From Blastocystis hominis (taxonomy: Eukaryota; Sar; Bigyra; Opalinata; Blastocystidae), in contig NW_013171816.1 in NCBI RefSeq assembly GCF_000151665.1, positions 315,001 to 379,000 of the forward strand: a stretch of 64,000 nucleotides of DNA. The letters run 5' to 3'. The position numbers were made by a program, and so were the translations under genes. Position 1 is the first letter of the stretch. The number at the start of each line of letters is the position of its first letter. Below the pieces are notes generated by a model. The model was not told where the DNA came from, searched no databases, and saw only the letters and a list, made by a program, of their open reading frames with translations. Below, piece after piece: positions 12,301 to 22,635 of this stretch.

Positions 12301-12984
12301 CATTGCCTTGTTTTATCCATTTCACCTCTATTTGATTCTATTCTATTCTATTCTATGTATACAGTGATCGATTCCTATTCAATAAGTCAAAATCAATATC
12401 CTAATTCAATATCAATCATTCTATTCTATTGTATTGTATTGTATTATCTACCGATTTAACAATGGATTCACAAATGTGAATAATCATCCAATATCAATCG
12501 ATTCCAACCATTCCATTGTGTCACTATCAAATCCAATCTTATTATTCACGATTTTGATTATGATTATTCGAAGCAAGCAGTTTCCTATCAATATTGAACA
12601 AATCCTAGTTCAAACCTATTCAAACCATCATTTGTATATTATTATTATTATTATTGGTAGATTGGATTCATCATTTGTGAATGTTCAATATGTGATCATT
12701 GGGTCATTGGTAATAATAATGATGATAATCGAAAACAATGATTGATTGATTGAAACAACAATCATAATTGAGTATCATTGTTAAAATGGTAAAGAAGAAC
12801 ATCATAATAATCAGGTAGGATTGATATTTTGATAATTATAGAATCATGAATTGTGATCAAGAATCGGTTTGAAACAAACAAACAAACAATCAATCAATCA
12901 ATCAATGGAAATGTTCCTAAACAATGACGAATCACTGAACAAATCAAATCAAATCAAAATTAGAGATTTAATGTTTGATTTAAT
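9339..12984. other. AT-rich intergenic DNA without a supportable gene
   Basis: Low-GC DNA with only short, low-complexity ORFs in all frames and no recognisable domain or exon chain. It holds one large (GAAT)n microsatellite and shorter (ATTC)n and TTCTA tracts. TTTGTTTGTTT tracts near 12873-12890 (minus strand) could be the 3' end signal of the MORN/LRR gene to the right. Confidence 0.6.
11981..12177 (+). repeat. (GAAT)n microsatellite, about 49 units
   Basis: Uninterrupted 4-bp repeat of about 197 bp. A short (ATTC)n tract, the complementary unit, follows at about 12257-12280, so the two could fold back on each other. Confidence 0.95.
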
Positions 12985-13035
12985 GGACAAGTCTAGCGAG
13001 AATGGAAGAAACATCTATGAATCAAATCAAATCAA

Positions 13036-13983
13036 TCAAACTATACTCGAAATTGATTTCGATCGAACTTTCTCGAATGAATTAGGTAGCTTGACATTTT
13101 GAAGATTTGGAATATCTAAATACTATCAATATTCAATATTCAGAAATACTTGCCAATGTCACTACACGAGGTTCACGGAAACTATATCCAAAGAGACAAG
13201 ATGATAGTGATGTTAGATTTGGAAGATCTACAAAACAAATCATAACCAATCAATTCATTATTACTTCGAAGTGTCAATGAACAAGAATCATCCCATGATC
13301 TTCCATGAAGTGCACAATCACCGAGTTGAATGGATTGTAATGATGGAAGATCTACATCAATCATTTCATTCGAATTCATTCAATACTTTCAATTATTGTT
13401 GATAAGGAAAAACAGAATGCACCATTACCTAATGTGATGGATTGTAGATTTGGAAGATCTATGCATCATTCAAATATTCAATATCATGTCAATACCTCGA
13501 ACCACAAATGAACTATAATAGAAATTGAATGAACCACTTTGAATGGATTGTAATTGTGGTAGATTCTTCAATTCAAAGTCTCCAGCAAAATCACTGAAAC
13601 TAAATTCACTAATTTGAATGGATTCCAATGATTCACAATTCAATATGTGGAATGATTTCGATTGGTTATTGCCCTTTGAATCCCATTCTTCAGTGGTGTG
13701 ATAGCTGCTAAGCCACTCTTGTTTCAGTTGAGTAAATGAATTGCTTCCGATTTTGATAGTTTTCAATCGATTCAATCCATCGATTTTGAATGTTTCCACT
13801 GAGCCAAAACATTCATCGCCGATTTCGATAGATCGTAGCCACTCGAATCGATTCAGATCCAATGCATTCAAATCGTTACAGCAATTCGATGAAATCTTCA
13901 AATCGGTCACTTGCAAACTCACATCGGTCCATTTTGTAGATCCAGTGACGCTGAATCGAAGAGGAACAGGTTCTTCGCGTTTT

Positions 13984-14033
<50 letters not shown>

Positions 14034-14819
14034 CACGGGCATCGGAGCGGGTTTGGGTTTGGGTTTGGGTTTGGGTTTGGGTTTTGGAGTTGTGGATCGA
14101 GTGTACCATCCATCATACAGATCTCTTCCACTCACTTCCACTCCATCTTTCCATTCCACTTCGCGAGTAGCAATCCGAGTTTCTTCATCGATCCAGTATC
14201 CTCGACCATTTCGAAGAAACGATTCTTTCGATTCATCATACACGAATTCACCCACATAGAGGGGAATTCGATTCGAAGCGATGGTGTTGTTCCCGCTTCG
14301 CTTGAACTCGATCATAAGAGTTCCTTCGATCTTGCGGATGATCTCCGCCAGCTTGTTCCCCTTCCAGATTCCCTCAAGCAGCATGGCACCCGTTTTTTCG
14401 TCATATTGGATGCCCCATCCTTCTCGTTCTCGCTTATCGTTGAACTCACCGTGATAAATCAGGTGATCACTCGCATGCGAATAGATTTCCATTCGCTCAC
14501 CTCGGACATGGTTTATAATACGACGAAAATTCTTTCTGTCCCAGATTTCGTCGAAAGATTGCACAAATGCGACACATCCGTTATCAAATCGGGTAAAGTC
14601 GCCGATTTCGTTCTCGTCCGCATCCACCTCGTAGCACATCTTCAGTATGCCATTTTGGAATAGGCAAACCTTCCCAGCTCTCGTCAACGTGTATTCATCC
14701 TCGTGATCGCCTTGATAGCATTGGAGGCTATAGTTGCAGCCTCCAATAGTGATTTCCTTTGCTTCACCAAGCGTTATGTAACCGTCCAGGAGAAATTCGC
14801 TTCCCTTAAGTTCTTCCAT
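13036..14819 (-). CDS. MORN / proline-rich linker / leucine-rich-repeat protein, copy A
   Basis: Start at 14819 (MEELKGSEFLLDGYITLGEAKE). Residues about 90-230 contain MORN-like units (LIYHGEFNDKREREGWGIQY, EGIWKGNKL, YVGEFVYDE). A linker of KP and AP dipeptides follows (minus-strand reading of 13985-14085), then BspA-like LRRs (WLRSIEIGDECFGSVETFKI, LKTIKIGSNSFTQ, LESIQISEFSFSDF, LPQLQSIQ). Later exons each begin just after AG with (D/N)LPNLQSI, all in phase 1, one LRR per exon; introns of 37 nt are visible (donors GTATTGAC and GTAATAAT). My best end is the TGA at 13036-13038. MORN and this LRR type mediate protein or membrane contacts; no enzymatic domain is visible. The function is unknown. 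The paralogue is at 38040-39886. Confidence 0.65.
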
Positions 14820-15509
14820 TCTACCTATTTATAATCACATATTCTTAGCCTCTACTCTTTGAATCCGTAATTTGTAGCCAAATATAAAGAATTTATGAAG
14901 AAAACAGAGAGATCAGTTTGTTTCCGTACACCTAAGTATTCTTCATATTAATAAATTATGATAGAGTGCTACCATATACACATTGGATCCAAGATTTCCA
15001 AGTGAAGTACTCACTTGTGTTTCGCATCATTTTGTTCACATTTTTGTGGTTGAAATAGTTCGGAGGTATAGATATTTATAATATTTATAATATCAGGATT
15101 GTTTGGAAACACTCAGAATGGAAAAGTCCATTTTGTTGTCTACTATGTCTGTATAGGTTGTATATTTATGATATCATAGTGAAATCGTGTTATGAAGCAA
15201 GGATTTGGTTGTTCACTCCACTTTGTCTAAATAGTCTATATTATCATTATTATTATTTCGATAATCCAATCTATCCATCCATGATTCTAGCCAAATCATT
15301 TTGACTTGGGAATGGCTGGGTTTGAAAGCAATTCAAACTAGTAAAACTAGTAAATCAAATCGAATGGAATGGAAATTGGTTTTGATCCAGTGATTTTCAC
15401 ACAAAGAACCTATCTTCGCACATCGTTAACCATTCACTCCATTTTCTATCATTTCCTTATCCTAAACCAACCAACTAACTCTAAATGCACTATCTTTCTT
15501 TCTTTGTTT
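14820..15509. other. AT-rich spacer, no gene seen
   Basis: Only short overlapping ORFs; no domain, RNA fold or repeat that I can support apart from short AT tracts. Confidence 0.5.
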
Positions 15510-15732
15510 CAACTATCAACTCACAGCACTCTATTATTATTATTATTATTATTATCAACTAGAGTCGTTTGGTTCCTCGTTCTGGATTATTCTGTTCATG
15601 TTTCTAAATCATTCCAACACCCTACACACTCTAAATCTACATTTTCCTTCTTTCCTTCCTAAACACATTTTCGATTCTCATTCAAATCCTACAACGCTTC
15701 AACCATTCCACATCTCTACAATTCCATCCATC
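15510..15732 (+). repeat. 0.2-kb near-identical block, left copy
   Basis: Starts with a (TTA)n tract, then CTAGAGTCGTTTGGTTCCTC and a C/T-rich run ending at an (ATCC)n tract. Copy at 41602-41815 differs by the TTA count and by one substitution that I can see (TCAAATCC against TCTAATCC). It is far better conserved than the neighbouring MORN/LRR paralogues. Confidence 0.85.
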
Positions 15733-15779
15733 CATCCATCCATCCATCCATCTTCCAAACCAAACACCGCAACCATTTC

Positions 15780-18452
15780 TCTCTCAGCAACTGTCAAATC
15801 GGTCTGGATCGTGGAAACGTGGAAACATCGCGACCCACGGCGCACCAGGCGTGATCGACGAGGTGGGCGCGGATGAGCGCGCCGGTCACGTCGTAGGCGA
15901 AGAGGAAGCGGAGGCGGAGGCGGAGGCGGAGGCGGAGGGGCTGGGTGACGGAGACCACGGTGGCGTTCTGCGCCCAGTTGGACAGGAAGAGATCCAGAGA
16001 GCCCGGTCGACTCTGCACACCTTCGTAGGGAGCCACGGACCCCACCCCATCGCCCACCAGATTCCTGCTCACTCACACCCACACCCACACCCACACCCAG
16101 AGCGAACCGGTGAGCGAGGAGGTTGGCTCGCCGTCCACCACCAACACCCAACGAATTCCGACGTGGCCATCGTGGACACTCCGAATTGCCTGCCCAGCCA
16201 CTCGGCACTGCCCACTTCGCTCGGGACGCACTCCAGCGTGTAGGAAGTCGCGGGGATCCCACCCTCCAACACGTCCCACACATCGCGTCCCGCGGGGAAC
16301 CAGACGGTTCGGCGGAAGGAGGAAGGAGGAAGTCGCGGGAGCGCGAAGCTCGCACGTGGCGGTGCAGAGATCATGGAAGGATCCGGTAATCGCCATCGCA
16401 CAGTCCCACTCAATGCCCTCCGCCTGATTCCACACACACCGCATACAGAACCGCGGGGATCTTCTCTTGGCGGGAGAGATACCCGGTGAACGCGGCCACG
16501 CTCAGATAGATGGGCGCGTGCTGCACGCTCTGCACGCTCTGCACGCTCTGCACGCTCTGCACGCTCTGCACGCTCTGCACGCTCTGCACGCTCTGCAGGT
16601 CCAGGAAGCAGTTCGTGCTGGCGACCTCGCTCTCGCTCTCGCTCTCGCTCTCGCTCTGGATCACGGCCATCGACGCCATCCACGAGCGTCGCACCACGTA
16701 GTACCGAATGCTGGCGCCGCCCAGCTCCGCCGGCTCTGCCCACTGCACGCGCAGCGAGGTCGAGGAGAGCGCGGCCACCTCGAGGTTCTGCACCGCGCCG
16801 GGCGCGACGACATACGCGGCGAGGGTGATGGGAGAGGAGGCCTCGGAGAGGATGGAGCACGCGGCGGAGCACAGCGCCACGCGCACCCAGTAGGCCACGC
16901 ACGCACGCATCGAGAGAGCGAGAGAGAGAGAGAGAGCTCGGGTTGCTGGACGTCGCCCTCTTGGAGGAGCGCGTCGGCGGCGAAGAGCTGGGAGTGGGAG
17001 CCAACCAAGGCCTGCACGAAGAGCTCGCACCACCACCAGACCCAGCGCACCTGCGTGGCTTCGAAGGCGGCAGCAGCACGACGGGCGCGGAGGGAGGCAG
17101 GGAGGCAGGCAGCAGCACGACGGGGCGGTAGACGGAGAAGGACGCGAAGGCGGACCAGGAGGCGCCTTTGCGGACACGCCAGCTGATGGCCATCACGCTG
17201 TTCACAATGGCGCCCGCCACCAACACGGAGCGCGTCTCGAAGAACTGGCTCTGCACATTGCTGCCCATCAAGGCCATCCATCGGGGCTTCATCGGAGATG
17301 CCACTGCTCCAGGGAACCTCCATCTGCACAGACACGCTGCGCTAGCGCTGGCGTCTACTCCACTTCCCTCATACCAATCGCGCTCTCCACAATCCGAGCA
17401 GGCCACAACCGAACGCCAACCGAACGCCAACCGAACGCCAACCGAACGCCAACCGAACGCCAACCGAACGCCAACCGAACGCCAACCGAACGACAACCGA
17501 ACGACAACCGAACGCCAACCGAACGCCAACCGAACGCCGGCGCGGGTCGAGAAGGTCGCGATGAGGGTTTCCGCGGGGAAGGGGAGGCCGTTTCGGGACA
17601 CCAACCTGTTGGCATTGATGTAGAGCGTGCGTGCCTTCGCAGAACCGCGGGAAGGAGCCATCGAAGGCGAACCCAATGGTGTAGTCGGAGATGGAGATCG
17701 CGGTGGTGGGATAGGAGAACGTGGCCTCGGCCAATTCAAACACGATGTGGATGTTCATGGGCTCGAATGGGTCGTTGATCACCTCGCCCACGCCCACATT
17801 GCTCGTGCAGTACATCGTGGATTGCTTCCCATCTCCCATCGTCCACAGCGCCACGTCCCTCGCCCCATCGCCCGCCACGCAGCGCAGCGCAGCGCAGCAT
17901 CGGCAGGATGGGCTGGCAGGAGCTCGTCCCCTATCGATCGATCGATCGATTCCCACTGCTGATAGGCGTTGCACCCATCCGTGATCATGCCCCACTAGTC
18001 CACATCGCACTTCGTATCCAACACTTGCCCCAAGTGCCCTTCCGGCTACCCCGCCGCTTCGTCCGCGGGGCACACCACCGCCACGCACCTCACCTCTCTT
18101 CCATTCCACCACTTCCCACACGCCCGCACCACGCACACCTCCACCTTCCCATGCTCCACAGACCCACAAATGCAGAACTGCACCGTCTTGGAACTCGCCT
18201 GCTCCCACTGGCCATTCCAGTTCACTCGGCTCGCATCAATCAGAGGCGAGGACCGTATCCACAGCAGTTCGCATACTCCGCCTTCTTGTCCCATTCTCCC
18301 AAGTTCCACACACGCTCCGCTTCTACCAACCTACAGCTCTTGCTCCCATTGTTTGCCCTTTCACTCATCGCAAATCCGTTCTCTCTACCACACTCTACCA
18401 CCTCACAATATGAAAATGAAAATACGAGAAACAGAACAGCTATCCTAGGCAA
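15780..18452 (-). CDS. Probable multi-exon extracellular protein with fibronectin-III domain; exon structure unresolved
   Basis: Several minus-strand frames carry protein-like segments that must be joined by splicing. Near 18240-18450 there is a Cys-rich stretch (YCEVVECGRENG, CGYGP) and at about 18050-18200 CICGSVEHGKVEVCVVRACG. At about 17650-17870 a beta-rich, lectin/LamG-like stretch (INDPFEPMNIHIVFELAEA, ISISDYTIGFAFDGS). At about 16680-16830 a clear FN3 start (PGAVQNLEVAALSSTSLRVQ, WAEPAELGGASIRYYVVR), and further on CVWNQAEGIEWDCAMAI. Microsatellites in several phases (CTGCACGCT, CTCGCT, an 11-mer, GGAGGC, CACACC) interrupt it. I could not close a continuous spliced frame, so it may be a pseudogene. 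A secreted or surface role is inferred from the FN3 and cysteine pattern only. Confidence 0.4.
15904..15938 (+). repeat. (GGAGGC)n microsatellite
   Basis: Six-bp repeat of about 35 bp inside the FN3-type gene; on the coding strand it gives a Leu-Arg run in one frame or a Pro run in another. Confidence 0.85.
16521..16598 (+). repeat. (CTGCACGCT)n 9-bp repeat
   Basis: Nearly nine perfect 9-bp units; the minus strand encodes (QSV)n within the FN3 region. Nine is a multiple of three, so expansion keeps frame. A (CTCGCT)n tract follows at 16627-16657 and encodes Ser-Glu dipeptides. Confidence 0.9.
17406..17540 (+). repeat. 11-bp minisatellite (AACCGAACGCC)n
   Basis: About twelve copies, two with A for C. 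Eleven is not a multiple of three, so all three frames encode the same 11-residue cycle (GWRSVGVRLAF on the minus strand). Any copy-number change not divisible by three shifts the downstream frame. Confidence 0.9.
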
Positions 18453-19913
18453 GAACGTCGTGCCTGTCCCAGATACCTCCCACGTTGCAAGTTATCTCCA
18501 TGTATCCGCGGTCACACATGGCATGAATGGGTTCGCCACGTTACACAGTTTGAAGTACAGAAATTCCTCACTCGGAACACATTCCACACAGCAAAAATGG
18601 AACCAGGGTCCACCGCCATTATGGTATTGAATGCGTTCACGATGCATATCTCACACACACAGTTTAGGCAAAGTAACGATAGCGCACACTACACCAGCTT
18701 CTTCAAACACACCAACTTGAGGACAGAACCCATCCCAGCTACAATACTTACACTCCCACAACACAACACACAAAAACACATACAAGTCCGAAAACAAAAC
18801 AAAAGACAGGACATACAAGTCCAATTCCAAATTTTAAATACATTCAAACCCAGTAAGACGAAGCTAATAGCTTTTATTGTAAAACAAATGATTTCAAAAA
18901 TACACAGGAATTGTGCAATTGTGAAAATAGTGTTGAAATTGGGTATGAGTGGAAGAATAGATTTCGAATAGGGAGGGAGTTGTTTTTACTGTGAAGTGGA
19001 ATGAGATGAGCGGAAATGGGATATTGTGGAATGAATAGATCGAAGAGTGTTGTTTCCAGTGGAAGCGTTTTGTTTTTCGTTCTATTCATTTGAAATCTAC
19101 TCTAGATGGGATAGAAAGAAATAGGGTATGTAGAAGATGATGATAGGAATGAAAATGGAAAAGCTAGCGATAAGCAGTTTTTGGGTTATCATTTATAGTA
19201 ATAATAGGTGATATGTGTATAGTAGAATCGAATAGTAGAGTTTGTGAGAAAGGTGTGTGTGTCGTTGAAGAACTGAGCAAAATAAGGTAGAATACATAAT
19301 ATATTTTATACGAACAAATAGAGATATATTCATATTCCACTGTTTCTAGGTTTTTGGATAGTTGGTGTGCAGTTTTTGTCGTTTTGATGCACTCTGAACC
19401 TATCAGAGATTGTTATATTGCCAGAGAATACTATTCCTTATAGTATCCCCCACCTGCCCAATAATGCAGAATATCTCCTATTTAAAGGAAGGATCGAATT
19501 GTACACCACTTCAATAGGGATACAAAGTGATTCACAATGTTGTTCTATTACGAGCATGAATAACAATAGTATACATAATACTTGTTGCTTGAGTTGGTTG
19601 ATGAAAGTGAAATGCTTTGGTTCCCAACTCATTAGGATGAATAGAATTACTCACTAATAGTGATATCAGTATTGTTGATGATAAAGCTGAAATCCATAAG
19701 AATGGACTCTATGGGAATGAGTAGTTGTCCAATATCAAGCTGTGAGACATATCTGGCTGATTTGTTGGAAGCAACAATCAAACTATTACTTTTCAGATAT
19801 ATAGATATGTATATAGAAGATAGACATTGATATCTATCTATCTTCTTGAATACCTTACTGAAGTTGTGCTAGTTGAAAGTAATTGACGAAGAAAGCACAA
19901 ATATGATTCCGAT
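18453..19913. other. AT-rich spacer left of the viral element
   Basis: No gene supportable. Contains short repeats, CA-rich tracts around 18640-18820 and ATCT runs near 19830. It ends where the inverted copy of the virus end-repeat begins. Confidence 0.5.
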
Positions 19914-19933
19914 CAAAGTCGCCCTCTAATCCC
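19914..19933 (-). repeat. Left terminal repeat of the element (inverted copy)
   Basis: CAAAGTCGCCCTCTAATCCC is the inverse of the right-end unit GG(T)C-GAGGGGCGACTTTG, with one C missing and a few changes. A single copy is present on this side. Confidence 0.55.
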
Positions 19934-20071
19934 TGGCAACGAGTGTTTCTTGTTGCTCACAGGGGCAACTTGTATCTCTATTCTTCATATGAATAAGGTC
20001 GAAAAATAGGCTTATTCACATCGCACCATTTATCACCTCGCGTCCCATCCCTTGTTAAATAGAGATTACCT

Positions 20072-20234
20072 ATGCATTACTCCATGCTCATTCAAGGTTC
20101 ACCAAGTAATGGTGCATTCGAATGGATCAACCCTTCCATGTTCAAGGATCCTTATATCACGTCCATGACTGTGCTATTCAAACCCAATCAAGTAAAATTC
20201 AATAATATGGACACGATCAATGTGGTGACGAACT
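20072..20234 (+). pseudogene. Fragment of the large spike-type virion gene
   Basis: The translation MHYSMLIQGSPSNGAFEW and NPSMFKDPYITSMTVLFKPN matches the first 60 residues of the protein encoded at 33975-36803, but lies on the opposite strand and stops matching after NVVTN. It is a partial inverted copy of that gene's start. Confidence 0.8.
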
Positions 20235-20424
20235 TCTCTTTCATTCGTTTCAATTTAGTCTCCACGAATTTACCATAGGTCGATTTTGCCAATAACTTGT
20301 AGAGATGCTTCTTCACCGTGGTGTTTGATTTGGCTCGTTTCTCACTCAACATGTTCACATATTCGAATATGAATGGAGCTTGTTTGAAGGATGTGTATGT
20401 GTCAAACACTATGAAACAAATCAA
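20235..20424 (-). pseudogene. Fragment of protein-primed family B DNA polymerase
   Basis: The minus strand reads APFIFEYVNMLSEKRAKSNT then KKHLYKLLAKSTYGKFVE, i.e. the region leading into polymerase B motif B (K-x3-NS-x-YGK, with the Asn replaced by Lys here). This is the only trace of the roughly 3-kb polymerase gene expected in a Polinton. Both sides join spike-gene fragments, so it sits in a rearranged patch. Confidence 0.7.
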
Positions 20425-20436
20425 CCAAAGTTAATT

Positions 20437-21000
20437 GAATCAATGTCGTACATATTCAGCAGCAATGGAAACAATTACACGTTCAAGAAACTCGATAACA
20501 TGCTCATCAATATGCCAGAGAAGGACGGTAAACATATCCTCGTGCATGAGACAGTGGATGGCGTTCATCAATATTCATGGACGATACCTTCTGGGTGTTT
20601 TGTGAAAGTCAATAATGCCACACTGTTTGAACATACACACACATCCACTCAACCATTCAATAATCAAAGCCAATTCGAATGATCTTCTGCTTTATATCTG
20701 GCGATCACATCGATTCCATGTTACAATGAGAATGATGCCCTATTCAAACATTGTGATTCCATCGAATCGATTGTGGGTAAGGGATACAAGGTGAGTGTTT
20801 CAATGGATGGTGTGTGATTGCTCGATGTGCCATTCATCGATATACTCAACAATCTTGTGACCCTTTCCCATACCAAACTGATAAGTAGAATAGATTGGAC
20901 AAGTGAGAGTCATACGATCTCTGCATTCACGAATATCCCTTCTCTTGTATGTCTGAGAGGTGTGAAGAGCATCACGATCATTTTCGAACACTTGGGCGAG
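20437..21000 (+). pseudogene. Degenerate spike-domain fragments
   Basis: Stretches such as HQYSWTIPSG and HTISAFTNIPSLVCLRG resemble TFTWTIPS and HTIDFTDAPDIREILGLEG of the 33975-36803 protein. Frames change and stops intervene, so this is decayed coding DNA. Confidence 0.55.
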
Positions 21001-21010
21001 GTTGTTGTTG

Positions 21011-21994
21011 TTATTTCTTCTTCTGTTTCTTCTGACTCCTCGTAATGGCTCGATGTGACCTTGCTGCCTCTCTCAATGCATTGGGTTCCTTATCACTCTT
21101 GGATCGAGTGACAGGCGGTGCTGGTTGTGGTTTACATTTGCTTGCCAGCAGTTCCCAATCATAACACTTCTGTGTGCTATCGTTTTCCACATTCTTCACT
21201 TCGTACATCAATGGCATGAATCGATTGTCAATGTCAACAACTTGATACAAGTCCTGAGACCATTTGCTCGTCAATGATCGCTTTTCCAGAATGCGAGGTC
21301 TTCGTGTCACTCGAACATAATCACCAACATTGAATTGAGGTGTTGTGTCCTTTGCTGTCATGTTGGATGGTTCTGTTTTCTCCGTGTACAAGATGTTGTT
21401 GTTCCAAATGTCATTGGGTGTATATCCGATGTCTCTGTTCTTCTTTCCATTGTGTCGACGAACTGCACCATCGATCAAGTCGAACCATACACCTTTCGAT
21501 TGATTGAATGGAAGGAAGGAAGGAACCATGATGTCTTCCTTGATATCTCGAATTGTTCGTTCAGCTAGTACTGCCTTATTCGCTGAATCCATGTGATACA
21601 TGGTGATATCATACTTGTTCAAGATGTTTGTACGAAAGATGGCATTGGTGAATTCGGTACCTTGATCCGAGCAAATATGCTTTGGTGATTCACCATATGT
21701 CTGAATGATATCCTTCATCGCATGAGTGACTTCTGTAGCACTCTTGCTCTTCAGTTTCCGAGTCATCAGGTATTTCGAATATCCATCAATGCATACAAGG
21801 ACATATTTGTATCCACGATTCTTGTGGAATCCTGTGGACTTTTGTCTTCCCAATACTTCCTGTATCCATTTGTGTTGTTTTGAAGAGAAATCGATGAGAT
21901 CGATGAAGTATATGTTTCGTTTGAATCCACTGATGATCACTCGAGTTGCACCTTTTCTCTTGGCTGGTTTCCATAGTTCCTTGATCTCATTCAT
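21011..21994 (-). CDS. DDE integrase (rve family, Polinton type)
   Basis: 327 residues. The N-terminus (ELWKPAKRKGATRVIISG) matches the KPARKxF lead-in of Polinton integrases. The catalytic core has D32 (IDLIDFS; D35 is adjacent), D110 (CSDQGTEF) and E144 (KAVLAERTI), the retroviral-integrase triad. YKYVLVCIDGYSKYLMTRKL is the conserved strand before the second Asp. A C-terminal SH3/chromo-like segment (FNVGDYVRVTRRPRI then LYQVVDI) and a basic tail follow. It would cut and join the element ends to chromosomal DNA. The frame is intact. It is transcribed leftward, head to head with a 63-codon ORF at 21997. Confidence 0.9.
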   Translation of the reverse strand: MNEIKELWKPAKRKGATRVIISGFKRNIYFIDLIDFSSKQHKWIQEVLGRQKSTGFHKNRGYKYVLVCIDGYSKYLMTRKLKSKSATEVTHAMKDIIQTYGESPKHICSDQGTEFTNAIFRTNILNKYDITMYHMDSANKAVLAERTIRDIKEDIMVPSFLPFNQSKGVWFDLIDGAVRRHNGKKNRDIGYTPNDIWNNNILYTEKTEPSNMTAKDTTPQFNVGDYVRVTRRPRILEKRSLTSKWSQDLYQVVDIDNRFMPLMYEVKNVENDSTQKCYDWELLASKCKPQPAPPVTRSKSDKEPNALREAARSHRAITRSQKKQKKK

Positions 21995-21996
21995 AA

Positions 21997-22188
21997 ATGA
22001 ACCGCTTTATTCAATGGTTGAAAGGGTTGTGGAAATGGATGGGAAGGAAAAAGAATCATAAACTGGTTGTTGACTCGAAATGCAAGGACAGATGTCACTG
22101 CCTGTGCGTGTATAAGGAGAAGAATGAATCCGAGGATGATAGTGGTAGCGATATCACGATTAGCCTGATGGAAATTAAAGTAAAATAA
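21997..22188 (+). CDS. Small viral ORF, 63 residues, unknown
   Basis: MNRFIQWLKGLWKWMGRKK is an amphipathic Trp/Lys-rich N-terminus, followed by a Cys-containing middle (CKDRCHCLC) and an acidic stretch. I support it because its ATG is in the CATAAATG context used by the virion genes and it lies in the 200-bp gap between the integrase and the next gene. No family is recognised; a membrane-active peptide is possible but unproven. Confidence 0.4.
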   Translation: MNRFIQWLKGLWKWMGRKKNHKLVVDSKCKDRCHCLCVYKEKNESEDDSGSDITISLMEIKVK

Positions 22189-22189
22189 T

Positions 22190-22208
22190 GTATTTATAAA
22201 TAGAAATG
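22190..22208 (+). promoter_or_regulatory. Start-site motif, AAATAGAAATG class
   Basis: TTTATAAATAGAAATG runs into the ATG at 22206. The same AAATAG(A)NATG arrangement precedes the genes at 25346 (+) and 28625 (-), but not the capsid-type genes. Confidence 0.5.
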
Positions 22209-22598
22209 AATTCCTGGATTACTGAGGAACGAAAGCAGATTGCGCGGCGATACGTGCATGACATGATCAACTCATTTGTCGAAGATCCTAACAATGGATA
22301 TTACTATGAGAACTATGACCCACCGATTGTGTTTTTCTATTCACCTGACATTGAACGATTAATTAAGATTACATGCCATGAGGACAAGTACTCCAAATGT
22401 CATCCTCAGTTTGACGTATTACACGGAATTAACAATGAGATCTATGATATCAGTGGTCATCGTGTGTTTTTGCATACTGATGGCACGATTGATATTTATA
22501 TTGATGGTGTTGTCTATGACCAGAACGAGTTGACCAAGTGGAACATGGAATCCAAGGCTAACAAGTTTCATGTACGGTTACCAAGCAAACCAAAGTAA
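22206..22598 (+). CDS. Viral protein of unknown function, 130 residues
   Basis: Begins MNSWITEERKQIARRYVHDM and is rich in aromatic and acidic residues (NGYYYENYDPPIVFFYSPDI). The C-terminal half looks beta-rich (GHRVFLHTDGTIDIYIDGVV). No family recognised. It has the early-type start motif, so a non-structural role is a weak inference. Confidence 0.55.
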   Translation: MNSWITEERKQIARRYVHDMINSFVEDPNNGYYYENYDPPIVFFYSPDIERLIKITCHEDKYSKCHPQFDVLHGINNEIYDISGHRVFLHTDGTIDIYIDGVVYDQNELTKWNMESKANKFHVRLPSKPK

Positions 22599-22635
22599 AA
22601 ACGGGGAAGCCATGGCTTCCTTTTTCACTTTGACT

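Larger units (their letters stand above)
12985..15750. repeat. Left copy of a directly repeated host segment flanking the virus
   Basis: The MORN/LRR gene and its 3' flank here correspond, in the same order and orientation, to 37989-39886, and the 15510-15732 block corresponds to 41602-41815. The 3' flanks are nearly identical over GCGAGAATGGAAGAAACATC and the following AAATC-rich run; the coding parts are clearly related but diverged. Confidence 0.7.

Noticed and set aside
13228-13246. A 19-nt intron (GTTATG...TTTGTAG) in MORN/LRR copy A, conserved in copy B at 38232-38250
   Set aside because: A donor GTAATAAT 18 nt upstream gives a 37-nt intron, the same length as the preceding one, and restores LRNLPNL better. 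No need for a record-short intron.
16069-17739. 556-codon minus-strand ORF as one protein
   Set aside because: It strings together different repeat frames; the FN3 signature is in another frame. Treated as one spliced gene with unresolved exons.
21011-21994. LTR retrotransposon integrase
   Set aside because: No reverse transcriptase, gag or LTRs nearby; KPAR-like N-terminus and neighbouring capsid, ATPase and protease genes fit a Polinton.
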